Below, in pieces: positions 48,661-59,682 of a DNA stretch of 64,000 nt (position 1 is the stretch's first letter; every line of letters begins with the position of its first letter). The position numbers and the translations under genes are program-made. A model generated the notes under the pieces. The model was not told the DNA's origin, did not search any database, and was given only the letters and a program-made list of their open reading frames with translations. This DNA is from Amoebophrya sp. A120. Its lineage: Eukaryota; Sar; Dinophyceae; Syndiniales; Amoebophryaceae. The stretch spans positions 910,609-974,608 of the forward strand of contig CAJINV010000018.1 in NCBI GenBank assembly GCA_905178155.1, written 5' to 3'.

Positions 48661-49221
48661 ACGATTGCTTCCGCCCACGGTATGAAGCAAATTTTTGCCA
48701 TTTTTTTCCAACTTTTTCCAGTTACGAAGCGGCCCAAGGCTTCCGGACAGGTCGCGGGCCTGCTTCTCCAACGCAGCTGCCCAGCGGGCGGAGCAAAAAA
48801 CAGTCCGTCTATTTTTCAGATATCAAGTGGGCCAAACCGCAAAAATGCTCTTTTTTCACCTTCTCCCGCTTGGTTTCTGCCGTTTTTGCGACATTTTTGC
48901 CCTCCTGGCCATTTTCCCATCTGGTCCGCTTTTTTTCCCTTCTCCCACTTCATTTCTGGCCATTTCCCTGACCTTCACGCCTCCCGGCGGTTGCCCTATA
49001 TGGTAACGGCAACTGCCTTCGCGCTGCGTTTGCTACGCAATATCGCAAGCGCGCAGAGCGCGCGCGCCGGCTTCGTGGGCCGGCGCGCGCTCTGCGCGCG
49101 CGCACGCACGCATTTGGTTACCAGATTATGCTGAGTTCAATGTACCGAGCAGCACAAGGCCTTGGAGGATTCGATTTTTGCGCGTATTCATTTTCCCCTT
49201 GTCCTCCCCCGTTCTTGTTCT

Positions 49222-52200
49222 TCAGTCATCCTCGATAAACCGCATTTGGGAACTGGTACTCGCGGTTTGCTTCCCTTCCTGAGAGTACTTGCTGACTAAC
49301 CTGACGCCGCTGCTATTTCCGGGGTTCGATGACGATGAGGCACCCCCAGGCGAAGAGGCGCCGTTGTTTTCGCGATGCAAGCGTGAGTCGAGTTTGCTTC
49401 TAGGAGGGCAATCTGTTCTCACGACAGGAAGGATAAGCGGTATCGGTAAACAAGAAACATACTCGGAGTATAAACCAGAATCAGACGCACGCTCAATGTC
49501 AATGCGAGCCATAAGTAGCATAATCAAGATTAACGACGTCATGCATGATGAAATTTGACCGTATCCTTACTTCCGCCGGCCTTGCACAGTTCAAAATCTT
49601 CGTTTTCATCATATGTGACGTACTATTCCAAACTCGACTCAGCCTTCTGCCACACGTCCATACCCCGCGGCCCCGCGCGTGAGATTATTTCCACTGTGTG
49701 GTCCGGACGACCCGAGTGGGGAATTGTAGGCGGAGCTACTGTATGCAATGCAAAACAGGCATCGCACTAGTATAAATTGCATTACAAATTAGCCCAGCAT
49801 TACAAATTAATTCAATTTGTGATGCTGATGTACCTTGAAAAAGAAACTTGCAATGCATAAATGCAATCACTACAAGTACGACATTTTTGCGCAGCATATA
49901 CTGGCGGACGACGCAGATCCACCGCCGTGGTAACTCGCCGCAGAGGCGGACCCAGCGGAGAAGGCTGACCCGGCGGATCCGGAGGACAGGTTTCGCCTGT
50001 TTGGCGGCGGCACGCCCTGGCTAGTACTGCTGGCCGCACGGTAGCTGGACATGGATCCGGCCGATATGGATTGCAAAAGTGTCTGGGTCTGGAAGATTGC
50101 AACTTGTCATGCTAAATCCGAATCATGCAAAAATCTGTGTTGCATGATTACCAAAAGAGGTCCACTTTTGAACAAGGCTCGAGGCAGTTTCTCATGCAGA
50201 ATAGGCATGAAAGAGACCTCACAGCCTCTGTCATGCTAGGTCCCGCATTCCAGACCTCGAGGGTCATGGAAAACCTGCATGACAAGTCCACACTCTTCCA
50301 GACCCAGACATTTTTGCATTTGATAGCCGAGGCGCTGTTCCGATTTTGGATCGTGCCGTAGATCTCCTTCTGCCGTCGTTCCTCCTCTTGTTGGGATAAG
50401 CGTAACGCCTCCTCCAGTTCGCGGTCCTGCGGGAAGCTTTCTTTCCGGGACATTTCCAAAACCTTCGCCAAGTCATCGTCTATATCGTCCGCAGTAGAGG
50501 CGCTGGTGGCTGCGCCACTTTGGTGTCCTCCCCGCATGGAAGTTTCTTTTTCGGAGAGCCGGAGAACCCGCGCAAAATCGTCGTCGTCGTCGATCTGCTG
50601 AGAGCGCTTCAAGGCTTCTTGCAGATCGTCCTCCTCTTTCGTGCGGATTCGTGAGCTCTGGGACAGAGCGGCCTCCAGCATCTGCCCCTCGTCGTCTTGC
50701 TGTGAAGATTTACATTTAGTATATTCGGCTTGTAGTTTAGAGATGAAAAACTGATTCATCTCGTCGCGAAGGTCCAGGAATTTATTGTATGGAACGCGAT
50801 CGCGAACCACGCTCCGAGTTAATACAGTTTCAGTAGAAACCAAATGAGTACTAGAGAAGATGAAGAAGAAATTCGACAAACAGATAAGAAAAACAATGTA
50901 GAAGCTACCGGAGCATCCCCCTCGACCTTCAGATTGCTTTTCGCCGCTTTTTCCAGTATCAGTGCCTGCTCCCGCCTGGCCTCCTCCAGCATGGCCTCCT
51001 TCTCCTTCAGTTGCTGAATGGGGTCGTTTATGCATTGCAAACATGTCTGGGTCTGGAAACTTGTGATGCAAGGAAGGGATTACTGAGAAAACTGCAATGC
51101 GCTCCCCAGCATGACAGGCTTTTATTCCGTAGTTCGGACTCGGAGTTGCGTACTCCGCACGAGAAACTGCGTTTTTGCATGGCAGACAAGAGGCGCTCTG
51201 CGCGGGCACGCAATACAGCGCTCAGAGTCATGGCAGACTAGCATGACAAAGCTCGCAATCTCCCAGACCCAGACGTATTTGCAGTTGATATCGTTCCGCT
51301 GCATGGCAACGACAGCCGGATTCGGTGGCGGCGTGAACGCGGCGCTTTGCTTATCAAAAGGAAAAATCCCCCCTCCCCATATCAAAACGAAATTTCTGAT
51401 GCTGGATGTGTGTACACCAATCAGGTTTGTATTGCAGCGAGGCACTGCGGCCAGATCCCCAGGCTAGGTAGGGGCGTATGGGTCTAGTTGTTCAGCACGG
51501 CAAGCGGCTCACTTTTAGGCTAAACAGCATGACAAATTGCTTCCATAATGGGGCGGAAGCTTCTGCCGGGTCTCTTTGCAAGACAAATGTGATTTGTACC
51601 CTCAAATCAGCAACACAAATTTTCGGGAACATACCTTCTCGATATGGGGAGGGGGGATTTTTCCTTTTGATATTGCTTCCTCCGTTCCAGCCTTTCCTTT
51701 TCCCTTTCGTTCATGCTTGCAAGCGAAGATTTGTTGAAAATAGAGGTGTCGGTGAGGACCTCACCACTATTATCGTCATTCACAACTGCGTATCCGGTGC
51801 AAAAGCATCGTACTCGTAGTAATTGCATTTATGCATTACAAATCTCCGTCCCAAGGTAGATCAGCATGACAAATTCCATTTCTCGTGCTAATCTAATTTG
51901 TAATGCATTTTATACTTCTAGTACGATGCTTTTGCATTGCATACTGCAGCTCCCATTACAGTAGAGCCGCCAGTTGTATCACCTCTCGCGACCGTTTCTT
52001 TACTTGGACTCGAACTGAACAGCGGCTTGATTGCCGTTGCGATCTCCTCCTTCCTGGTTATCAGGGACGCTCGTGGTCCTCCTCCCTCTGGGTCGTCTAT
52101 TTGTTCACTTTCTCCTCCCGTGGGTACGATCTTTGACGAGTAAACGTCGGACCCCCGACCTTCCTTCTGCCCGGCGGCTTTTTGCAGCAGCATATGCATT

Positions 52201-54442
52201 GCAAAACTATCGCACTAGTAGAAACCAGCCATGCTCCGGCTGCCGCCGGAGCGCAAGGCTGTTGGGCCGGGGCAAGACTGTTTGCCGATCGGACCACAAC
52301 CCCGCGGGCCTATGCACAACGAAACATATTGCGCCGCGCCAACCCGCAGGACCACTTGCGCGCTTCCCGCGCCTGTGGGCGCTCTGCGCAGGGAGCAGCT
52401 GCAAAGAACACCGGGGGCGAACAGAAGCCGCCCGGCGGGAGAGGGTAGCGCGAGAGGGTGGCGCGAGAGGGTGGCGCGAGAGGGTGCGCGAGAGGGTGGC
52501 GCGAGAGGGTGGCGCGAGAGGGTGCGCGAGAGGGTGGCGCGGAAAGGCGCCGAGCAAAATAAACAGCTCCGCGAATGGCCTGCAATGCCAAATATGGGTA
52601 GTGCCATGCGGATTCGCGCCCGCTTCTTTGTGTTTTACCCTCTCGCAGACCTCTCGCAGACCCTCTTTTTGACCTCTTTTGGGGGTCCCCGCTAATAATC
52701 CGGCTATACTCTCGGGTAGAGGTCGACAGAGGTGGCCGAGAGGTGGCCAAGAGGGTCCGCGAGAGGTCGCCCCTTATATATTCGCGCCACCTCTCGCCAC
52801 CTCTGTCGACCTCTCGCGCCCCCTCTTTTTGACCTCTCTGCACCCTCTGTGCCACTTAGGCGGCGCCTAAGGGTGGGCCCTTACTGCGGGCCTTATTCGC
52901 GCACCCTCTCGCGGACCCTCTCGAACGGGGTCCCGCGCCACCTCTCCCCCTCTGTCGACCTCTTTTCTGCCTCTGTCGACCTCTTTTTTACCTCTCGGCC
53001 ACCTCTCTGGGACCCTCTGTCTACGTCTTTTTTCGCATTAATATAATGTATAAGTAATCGCATTACAAATTTCCTCAAGAACAAAAACGCAACTTGTCAT
53101 GCGCGTTCGGGTAGAAAGTTGGATTTCTCATGCATGGCTGCAATTACTACGAGTACGATACTTTTGCACAGGATACAGCAGATCGGTTGGCGATTCCTCG
53201 TCTAGATCACTTCGGCCTGTATTCAAGCCACCGGGAGGCTGCTGTTGGCGGCCGCCGGGACTGTGTCTCATTTCATCGTCATCATCTGGCGACACTGACG
53301 GCGATGAAACGGAGACCGAGACAGACTGCTCGTTTTGCTCGTCATCGTTGTACCGACCGTCCTGGAGCTGCAATTGGCCGGGGTAAGTGGCCGCCCCACC
53401 GCCACCGCCGCTCCCTCCCGTAGTTCCAACCTGCTCCCCAGCTGCACCCTTGTTTTTCAGCGCAGACTTGGCTCTTGGGAGATGTCGCGGAGAACCCCTT
53501 GCGTTAAGCGGCGAACCGATGCTGTCGTGCTCGCTGTGGAAGTATGCATTGCATAAGAACATGTGGCCTGGGGCTGGAATAAACTTGGGATGCTAGTATG
53601 GGGCGAATCAATCACGCGGACGCCTCCACTGATTAAGAAGCCAAGCATCACAAGAAATTTTAGAGCCGCTATAGTATAGTGTTTGTTGTCTATCTCACAT
53701 GACAAGCTGCGTTTCTGCACGACAGAGAAACGACACCCTGGCAGCTTTTGGGCAATGTGCATGACAGACTTGGGAGTCATGGTGCTACCCCTGCATGACA
53801 AACCTTGCATTTTTCTCCCAGAGGACCCACACATGTTATTGCAGTTGATAGGGAAGGCGAGAAGGTCTCCACCAGCTCGTTTCGGAAGGACACGCGTTTC
53901 TTGTAGTGCTGAAAAATCTGGCTGTCCGATTGCTTCACCAAGGCCGGCTTGGGCGGCGCCGCGGCTCCGGCCTTTGGTTCCTGGTTCTGCAAGTTGGACC
54001 ACTGGATGGGGTTCTGCAGCCGGTTTTTCCGGCGCAAGGCGTCGGCGCGCTTGAGCCCCTCGCGGAGCGACCCGAAAAACACGAACAGCCCGGCGCCGCA
54101 GACAAGCAGCGCACCGAGCACGGCGACGATCCCGATAATGGCGCCATCCGACGAAGCGAGGCGGCGCGAAGGCGCGCCGGGGAGGTCGTGGGCGGGCAGA
54201 GCTGTGGAGGTCGGTTTTATTTCTGCAGCGGTCACAGTTGTAGTGGTAGAAGAAGGTGGTCCAGCACCTCTCAACCCTGTAACCACAATTTCAGGCCCAG
54301 TTACAGAAACAGAAGGTGGCGATGTTGATGTTACCACGCTAGCTGCTGTGCTCATCGTAGGTCGTGTTCCGGTGTTGCCAGAAAGGGATGGGTCGTTCGT
54401 TTGTGGATTGGCCTCGTCCACCTGGAAGGTTGTGTGCAGCAT
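49222..54442 (-). CDS. Single-pass membrane protein with four ubiquitin-interacting motifs
   Basis: Exons: 54442-53851, 53542-53176, 52192-51944, 51790-51673, 51351-51291, 51028-50909, 50699-50326, 50064-49899, 49741 to about 49660, and about 49418 to 49222. The N-terminal part is Thr/Ser/Pro-rich (probably lumenal); a membrane segment follows (IIGIVAVLGALLVCGAGLFV), then a basic stretch (LKRADALRRKNRLQ) and a long cytosolic tail. The tail has a short coiled coil (LKEKEAMLEEARREQALIL) and four UIM-like helices: DLQEALKRSQQ, DFARVLRLSEKE, DLAKVLEMSRKE and ELEEALRLSQQE, each with the Ala/Val-x-x-x-Ser core. UIMs bind ubiquitin, so a receptor for ubiquitylated cargo is plausible (inference). No signal peptide is visible after the ATG at 54442; an upstream exon may be missing. 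Introns: seven introners and at least two GT-AG (50700-50908 and one near 49420-49660). Confidence 0.65.
49742..49898 (-). mobile_element. Introner, family A (157 bp)
   Basis: Starts TATGCAATGCAAAACAGGCA and ends ACATTTTTGCGCAGCATA, with perfect repeat TACTG. The arms are more diverged than usual. Confidence 0.83.
50065..50325 (-). mobile_element. Introner, family B (261 bp)
   Basis: Ends are TATGGATTGCAAAAGTGTCT and AGACATTTTTGCATTTGATA, with perfect repeat GCCGA. Confidence 0.9.
50700..50908 (-). other. Canonical GT-AG intron (209 bp)
   Basis: Joins NLKVEGDAP to QDDEGQMLEAAL in frame; no inverted-repeat ends. Confidence 0.75.
51029..51290 (-). mobile_element. Introner, family B (262 bp)
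   Basis: Ends are TATGCATTGCAAACATGTCT and AGACGTATTTGCAGTTGATA, with perfect repeat TCGTT. Confidence 0.9.
51352..51672 (-). mobile_element. Introner, family F (321 bp)
   Basis: Starts TATCAAAAGGAAAAATCCCC and ends GGGGATTTTTCCTTTTGATA, with perfect repeat TTGCT. CCCTCCCCATATC arms are intact. Confidence 0.9.
51791..51943 (-). mobile_element. Introner, family A (153 bp)
   Basis: Starts TATCCGGTGCAAAAGCATCG and ends CGATGCTTTTGCATTGCATA; flanks CTGCG/CTGCA. Confidence 0.87.
52193..53175 (-). mobile_element. Introner, family A, enlarged to 983 bp by a nested insertion
   Basis: Starts TATGCATTGCAAAACTATCG and ends CGATACTTTTGCACAGGATA, with perfect repeat CAGCA. Typical family A sequence occupies about 52193-52231 and 53040-53175; between them lies about 800 bp of unrelated GC-rich repetitive DNA. 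The host frame continues across it (ESPTDLL to QKAAGQKEG). Confidence 0.85.
52439..52545. repeat. Short tandem repeat GAGAGGGTGGCGC / GAGAGGGTGCGC
   Basis: About eight head-to-tail copies of a 11-13 bp unit inside the nested insertion. Inverted relatives (CACCTCTCG, CCCTCTCGC) follow at 52700-52990, so the insertion can fold on itself. Confidence 0.85.
53543..53850 (-). mobile_element. Introner, family B variant (308 bp)
   Basis: Starts TATGCATTGCATAAGAACAT and ends ACATGTTATTGCAGTTGATA; flanks GGAAG repeat with a one-base offset. The arms CTGGGGCTGG and CCCAGAGGACCC are diverged from the usual family B form. Confidence 0.78.
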
Positions 54443-56294
54443 GGACGAAAACGCCTCTTCACTCGCTCGACGGGGACGGAAAGGGCATGGTGGGAAGGAG
54501 TTAGAATTTTAAGTATGTTCGAACCAGCACAATAGGCACTTTGATGATAGTCAACATCTAGTGAGTGTGCAGTAATTAAAGAACGGCGTGGTGGACGCCG
54601 GCATCTCGTCTGCTCTCCTCATCGCAAACGCAAACATTATTTTCACTTAACGTTCTTCAATTGCAGACCGAAACTGGTGGCCGCACACAGAGACAAATAT
54701 CAAACTCAAAGTTCTCGCACTCTAAGGAAACGATGGTTTGTTTTGGCTGTTGGATACGCATAAATGTGCGCTCTTGGAAAAATGAAAAGAAAGAAAACAA
54801 ACAGGCCGTGGGCCATCCTCTCACTCATATTCTTGCAGTCAATCCATCAGAGATGACATGTGGGCGTACTAAAGAGTGCCTCACACACTCGGGGCACGCT
54901 TCAATACGTGAAAATGAAATCGCTCAACCTCAATATTGTTTTGCACTCCCTGTTGCAATCGCGATACGAACCAACCTTGACTAAACTCAGGACCTCGTCA
55001 CTGGAACTCAGATATAATTGGCCTGCTCTACTCTCTCTTTCATCTCTATCACATTCACATCAGGATAATGAAGATCTAGATCATCACACACAGAAACATC
55101 AATATAGGCCCTCCTCCTCGTAAGCCTTGACTGAACTCAAGATGATGATTGCCTACAGCGCAACATGCACAACAAAATTGACGCATCGTTGACTGCTCGC
55201 ACAAAAGTTTGTTCGGAGCTTTTTATTTTTTCCGGAGCGCAGACAGTTTCATCTGTTTTTTCAACTCCATCGATTCTGTTCCCATGTGAAAACAACAACA
55301 AGGGTAAGCGTTTTGCAAATCACATAGAAGCCGAATTCAGGTCGCTACCAGAGAGCGCACAGGCTCGGGTAACTAGAGTAAAATGAAGAACCGCTGCACA
55401 AAATTGTGGTGATCTGTATAATCCTGGGGTTCCAAAGTACAAACGTGTTTCGACTCCTCCCCATGCGCTCGCCATAAAGTGTACAGCGCTGCTTCATCAG
55501 AGGCAAGTAATGTCTCTTTTAGTATCTGTTCTTTCCCAACTACGATAAAAACTGCTTAAGACTTCTTCCCCTTCTATCTACTTTCCCACCCATGTTGAAA
55601 AAGAGATCGCCATTTTTTCCAAGTTTTTCTGATTCATTGAATTTTGCCTTTACACTGGTTCTGACATTCGTCCGTCGTCTTACTGAGCCTTAGAAGCCTT
55701 ATAAAAACAGCACATTTTTTTACATACAATGGTCATAATGCACCACAGCCATACTATCGCTTCCTTGCAACCGCGAGAGTAGAGGAGGTTGTGTGATGCG
55801 TATCTGAATTTGTACTGCAGGAAAATCATGCCAGCGGAGTTATCTATTGTAGGATTCTCGACGACTTGAGGATGCCTTGTTGCTCCGAATGAGCAAAGGC
55901 TCTTTCGTAGTAGAGTTGATGTGAGTGTGACTAACAATGGCAATCGCAGGAGCGTGCTGTCAAAACCTACTAGTCAAGCTTTCCGCATCTTCAAGTCCTC
56001 GCTCTTGTGTAAGAAAAACGCACCAACCACCGGGGTAGCGGTCATCTTCTATCTACTGAGGGTTTTGATGTTCTTTTTGGGTAATATGATGGTGTCCGTT
56101 TGTAAAAGAAGTACAACAACTTTTCAAAACATACAAAACACTTATTTCACTACAGCGGGGTCGATCATTTTTTGGTGCATCTTTTACTACTGGAAAACTT
56201 CGGAAGATGTTGGATCATTTCAACATCTGATGTAGATGTAAGTACTTGTACCGTCATGTGATTTTTACCTCCACATTTTTTGCAACGTCGTCGT
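54443..56294. other. Intergenic, no confident gene
   Basis: AT-rich. A plus-strand frame at 55960-56235 has two hydrophobic stretches (VAVIFYLLRVLMFFLGNM and TAGSIIFWCIFYYW) but no ATG in a sensible place. A minus-strand frame ending at 55680 is also hydrophobic. A minus-strand ATG exon at 54642-54570 (MFAFAMRRADEMPAS) might belong upstream of the UIM gene. Nothing is firm. Confidence 0.35.
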
Positions 56295-58067
56295 TCACTT
56301 TCTCTTGACCCGGCAGAAGCAGTTGATGTTTTGGCCGAAGATGAACCCTATCAAATGCAAAAGTGTCTGGGTCTGGAAGTTTGGAACTTGTGATGCTAGC
56401 TCTCCATACCTGGGAAATCTGTATTGCATAGCCAACAAAAGTCGCAGCCGCTTTTGTACATGCAAAGACGCAGTTTCTCATGCGGATTGCCTATGAGAAA
56501 GTGTTCTGAAAATTTGTCATGCTGTGTCGAATTTGGAATTGTTTTCATCATCCACATTTTAGCATCACACATTTCCAGACCCAGACATTTTTGCACTTCA
56601 TAAACCCGATCAAGACCTTGGTCCAGCTGTCGTAGTAGGGGAGGGAGTCGTAGAATTCCGGCGCAATCTCCCGTACCTTGGGCAGCAGCCGGCCCGGCAC
56701 CTTCGGAAAGTCGTGGTGCTCGTTGTGGTACCCCACGTTGTAGGCGAAAAAGTTGAGCCACCCGTAGTAGCTGTAGGTTTCCTGGCCGGAGATGAACTCG
56801 AAGTGTTCCGCGATGAAGTGTCCCGCCATCGGGTGGAGACCCAGGCCGAGGATGCTGCCGAGGAGGAGGTAGGCGAAGGACTTGTGGCCGAAGTAGGGGG
56901 AGGTGGCGATGAAGAAGTCGAAGGACCCGACCACCACCCAGTTCAAAATCTCGTTGCTCGTCACCGGCTTCGGCTTGACCAGCAGGGGTCGCAACCCGTA
57001 GAAAAAAGGTTGCAACGCGACCCACAGCGCTTTGGTGATGGTGTACCGGAACAGCTTGCCCTCGAACTTCGTAGGCAGGTCCGCGTCCATCTTCTCGCTG
57101 CCCTGGTACGTGTGGTGCTCCAAGTGGTACCTGGTTAGCATGATTTTGCCGGTTTTGTCATGTAGTCTCGTGTATCTGGTTCTGGAAACGAAACCGATGA
57201 GCTTAATACGAAAATGCAAAATGTTGACAAAGCATGTTGCGGTGAGACAGGACCAACAACCTACTTCGTTCTTGTTTTCAAAGAGTATAGTACTGCAACA
57301 CAAACATCAAACAACTAATATAAATATTAAGCAATTGCAATACCGTTTAAACGTGCTTGCGCTGGCAACGCAGGTTGGGCAGTTGATAAACCAGGCGAAG
57401 ACCGTGTTGACTTGTTTGTTGGGGAACCAGAGGTCGTGCGAAAGCTCGTGCATGGCCAGCACGAGGGAGTGGTTCATGGTTCCAGAGACCACGTACCCGC
57501 ACAGAAAAATCAGCCACCATGAGGCGTCCCGGAGCAGGTAGGCCATCGTCAGTTGCACAATGCAAGTCCCGATGCAGAAGACCTGGAAGAGGTTTCATGA
57601 ACGATAACCATAACTATAATTACGATGCATCGCAACTCTACAATGTAGATGTACTCATACTCTGTCTGCGTATCCAATGTCTAATTATCATGTAATGTAC
57701 TTATCAAAGTTGTCTCATTGTTCCTTTCAATGTATACCGCGCTCAACGGGTCGGGTTTGTAGAGTTTCAATATTTCCGGGTGCTTTTCCAGTATCGCCTT
57801 TCTTCTTTTCACGTGCGGCTCCAGATCCTCCGACCAGCTAAAATCCACGGCCGGCTTTTCCCGCCACAGACTCCTGTCGTGTCCCAAAGCGTCCTCGTAG
57901 AGCTTGGTGTCAGCACCGGATTTCTGTTGCACCATCTTCAACGTGCTGGCCGCTGCCCGGTTCGTCAGTGCGGATTGCGGCGTGGTCGCTGTGTCTTCCG
58001 CGGTCTGCACTTTTTGCTCGACTGCGGAAGGCGTGTCGTTCACCACGCGCGAATTCAGGAGCGCCAT
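56295..58067 (-). CDS. DEGS1: Sphingolipid delta-4 desaturase (dihydroceramide desaturase)
   Basis: Di-iron membrane desaturase that introduces the 4,5 double bond into dihydroceramide in the endoplasmic reticulum. Exons: 58067-57738, 57582-57344, 57130-56603, 56348-56295. The family N-terminal motif is present (DFSWSEDLEPHVKRRKAILE, HPEILKLYKPDP), then hydrophobic spans. Three histidine boxes are intact: HELSHDL, YHLEHHTYQG and GYHNEHHDFP, plus GLHPMAGHFIAEHFEF and ETYSYYGWLNFFAYNV. The two GT-AG introns (57583-57737, 57131-57343) splice exactly to PDPLSAVFCIGT and STFKRYHLEHH. The family B introner near the 3' end, when removed, yields the tail KVLIGFIFGQNINCFCRVKR and a stop, slightly shorter than the usual C-terminus. 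Start ATG at 58067. Confidence 0.93.
56349..56602 (-). mobile_element. Introner, family B (254 bp)
   Basis: Ends are TATCAAATGCAAAAGTGTCT and AGACATTTTTGCACTTCATA, with perfect repeat AACCC. Close relative of 27365-27624 over its whole length. Confidence 0.9.
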
Positions 58068-59682
58068 GGTGATTTTATTTTTTGTTCCAGTATACGATTA
58101 TAATACGACCACGTAGACTGTTTTTACGTTTTTCTTCGAACTAGTGTATTGGTTTTTTTTGTCAAACTTATAGTTAGATATCAGCTCTTCTTCAACATCT
58201 TCGTCGCAGAACTGCAGCCCTTTATTTTCGCTGCAAATCAAGCTCTAAAGAAATGGCCCTTGCCCTTGAAGTTCCGAAAAAAAAACCTGAATGTCGCCGA
58301 AATTGGGTCGCGTAATGTTTTGTAGATGTAAAGGAGAAAACAAAAAGCTGCTTGCTGTACTGTAAGTGCGTTCGTTTTATTTCGCTTGCGTTCTTAGCCT
58401 CTGGTTTAGGATATACAGACTTGTATTGTTCCTGTTTCTAGGTTTTGGTCAGAAGCAGAAGATGCACGAAGGCTGGATAATTTGGAACGGGTTGTTGTTG
58501 ACAAACTTTGTAGCCGGAGGCAAAAATTGCAATTTTCTGCAACAGATATTAATCGAGACACGGTTGGAACGTCGACCCAGGATTTGTTTGAGTAGGAATT
58601 TACTGTACCTACTGTCTTTGTGAGAGATATTTACTCAAATACAGCTGCTGGATCAAATTTTACATTTGAAGCTGCTGCTGCTGCTGCTTTACGAGCTACG
58701 GTTCTCGTCTCGTCTGAGGCCGTGTATAGCTTTTTTCTCACCACAATTCTATACAGATCTGCTACAAGAACTTCTCTAGCTTAAGTAGATGCAGACCTCC
58801 GTGCACAGCGGGGAGGGGAAATTTTTGGGATTTCGGGATCCTGCAGGTGGTCGAGTGATTTATTGGGATTTTCAGTTCAAAAGCCTAAAATTGGTGATGG
58901 TTTTTCACGTACTAGCAAAAGACTGTCCTCCGATGATGCATTGAGCTGTGCAATGTAGACGTTATAGGAAATTTCTTGTCTCTTGTGGGAGGACGGAACG
59001 ACTTATCTGTTGAGCAGTGTACGTAGTTCACGGTCCCTTGAACGTCATGGCTCGGCGCAACATCCTCTCAACGTAGTGCTCCTCTTGTTGCTATGGGACG
59101 AAAATATATCAGTACAACAAATAACGTGAAAGGACGTCGAAATACTTACACCGACAAGAAATCTGGAGACTTTATTCGCTGTCTGCTCTCGTAAAGCTTC
59201 CAACCTTAAGTCCTCTTCTACGGTCTACTTTCACCGAGCTTACTTTGTGGACAAAGCGAACTCAGATGTGATGAACTCGAGCAACAGCACCCCCGCAACT
59301 CGAGGACCGATTTTTTTTGTCAATTGTTTCGTCGATGATCCAATGTCGTCTTGTAAGACCATGAACACGAAAATCAACATGACGGTGTGCTGCTGGTGCA
59401 GGGGGACCACTACAAAGGAGCACCAGAAGTAGTACGTAGTAGTGCTTACCTTTTTTCTTGGAAAAAAATGGTTGTGACACATCTTCAGACGAAAGCAGTC
59501 AAATCTATACATAGGAGAGTTGAGAAAAAACAGGCGAACATGAACAACATCGAGCTGCACGACCTCCGCGGGTTGTTCTTCCAGAACTACTTTTGAGTTT
59601 GTCGGAGGAGCAAGAATGCAAGCTCTTTGTGCAACATGAAGATCATTTCTTCCTCGTCTGCAGCTGCACCCACGACTTTATC
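58068..59682. other. Intergenic, with a possible small gene at 59240-59560
   Basis: AT-rich, with a CTG run near 58671-58688. The minus-strand segment 59240-59560 has a good 40-nt GT-AG pair (GTAAGC..TTGTAG, near 59412-59451). No introner lies here. Confidence 0.4.
59240..59560 (-). CDS. Hypothetical small membrane protein, model uncertain
   Basis: The minus-strand C-terminal frame reads HTVMLIFVFMVLQDDIGSST then IGPRVAGVLLLEFITSEFAL, with a stop at 59240. A 40-nt intron (GTAAGC to TTGTAG) could join SQPFFSKKK to VVPLHQQH. No start codon or family is recognised. Confidence 0.25.
   Translation of the reverse strand: MQLDVVHVRLFFLNSPMYRFDCFRLKMCHNHFFPRKKVSTTTYYFWCSFVVVPLHQQHTVMLIFVFMVLQDDIGSSTKQLTKKIGPRVAGVLLLEFITSEFALSTK

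Larger units (their letters stand above)
47521..49123. mobile_element. GC-rich non-autonomous element with terminal inverted repeats (about 1.6 kb)
   Basis: The left end TGGTAACCAAATGCGTGCGC is matched by the inverted right end GCACGCATTTGGTTACCA. No clean target duplication is visible (left flank CGATAT, right flank GATTAT). Inside are a 32-bp perfect inverted repeat (arms 47729-47760 and 47809-47840), two direct copies of a block containing GCCCCCTGCATGA (near 47654 and 47890), a tandem array of 109-bp units, and GC-rich palindromes next to both ends. Long open frames exist but shift between repeat units and show no protein-like conservation, so it looks non-coding. It sits between genes. 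Confidence 0.7.
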
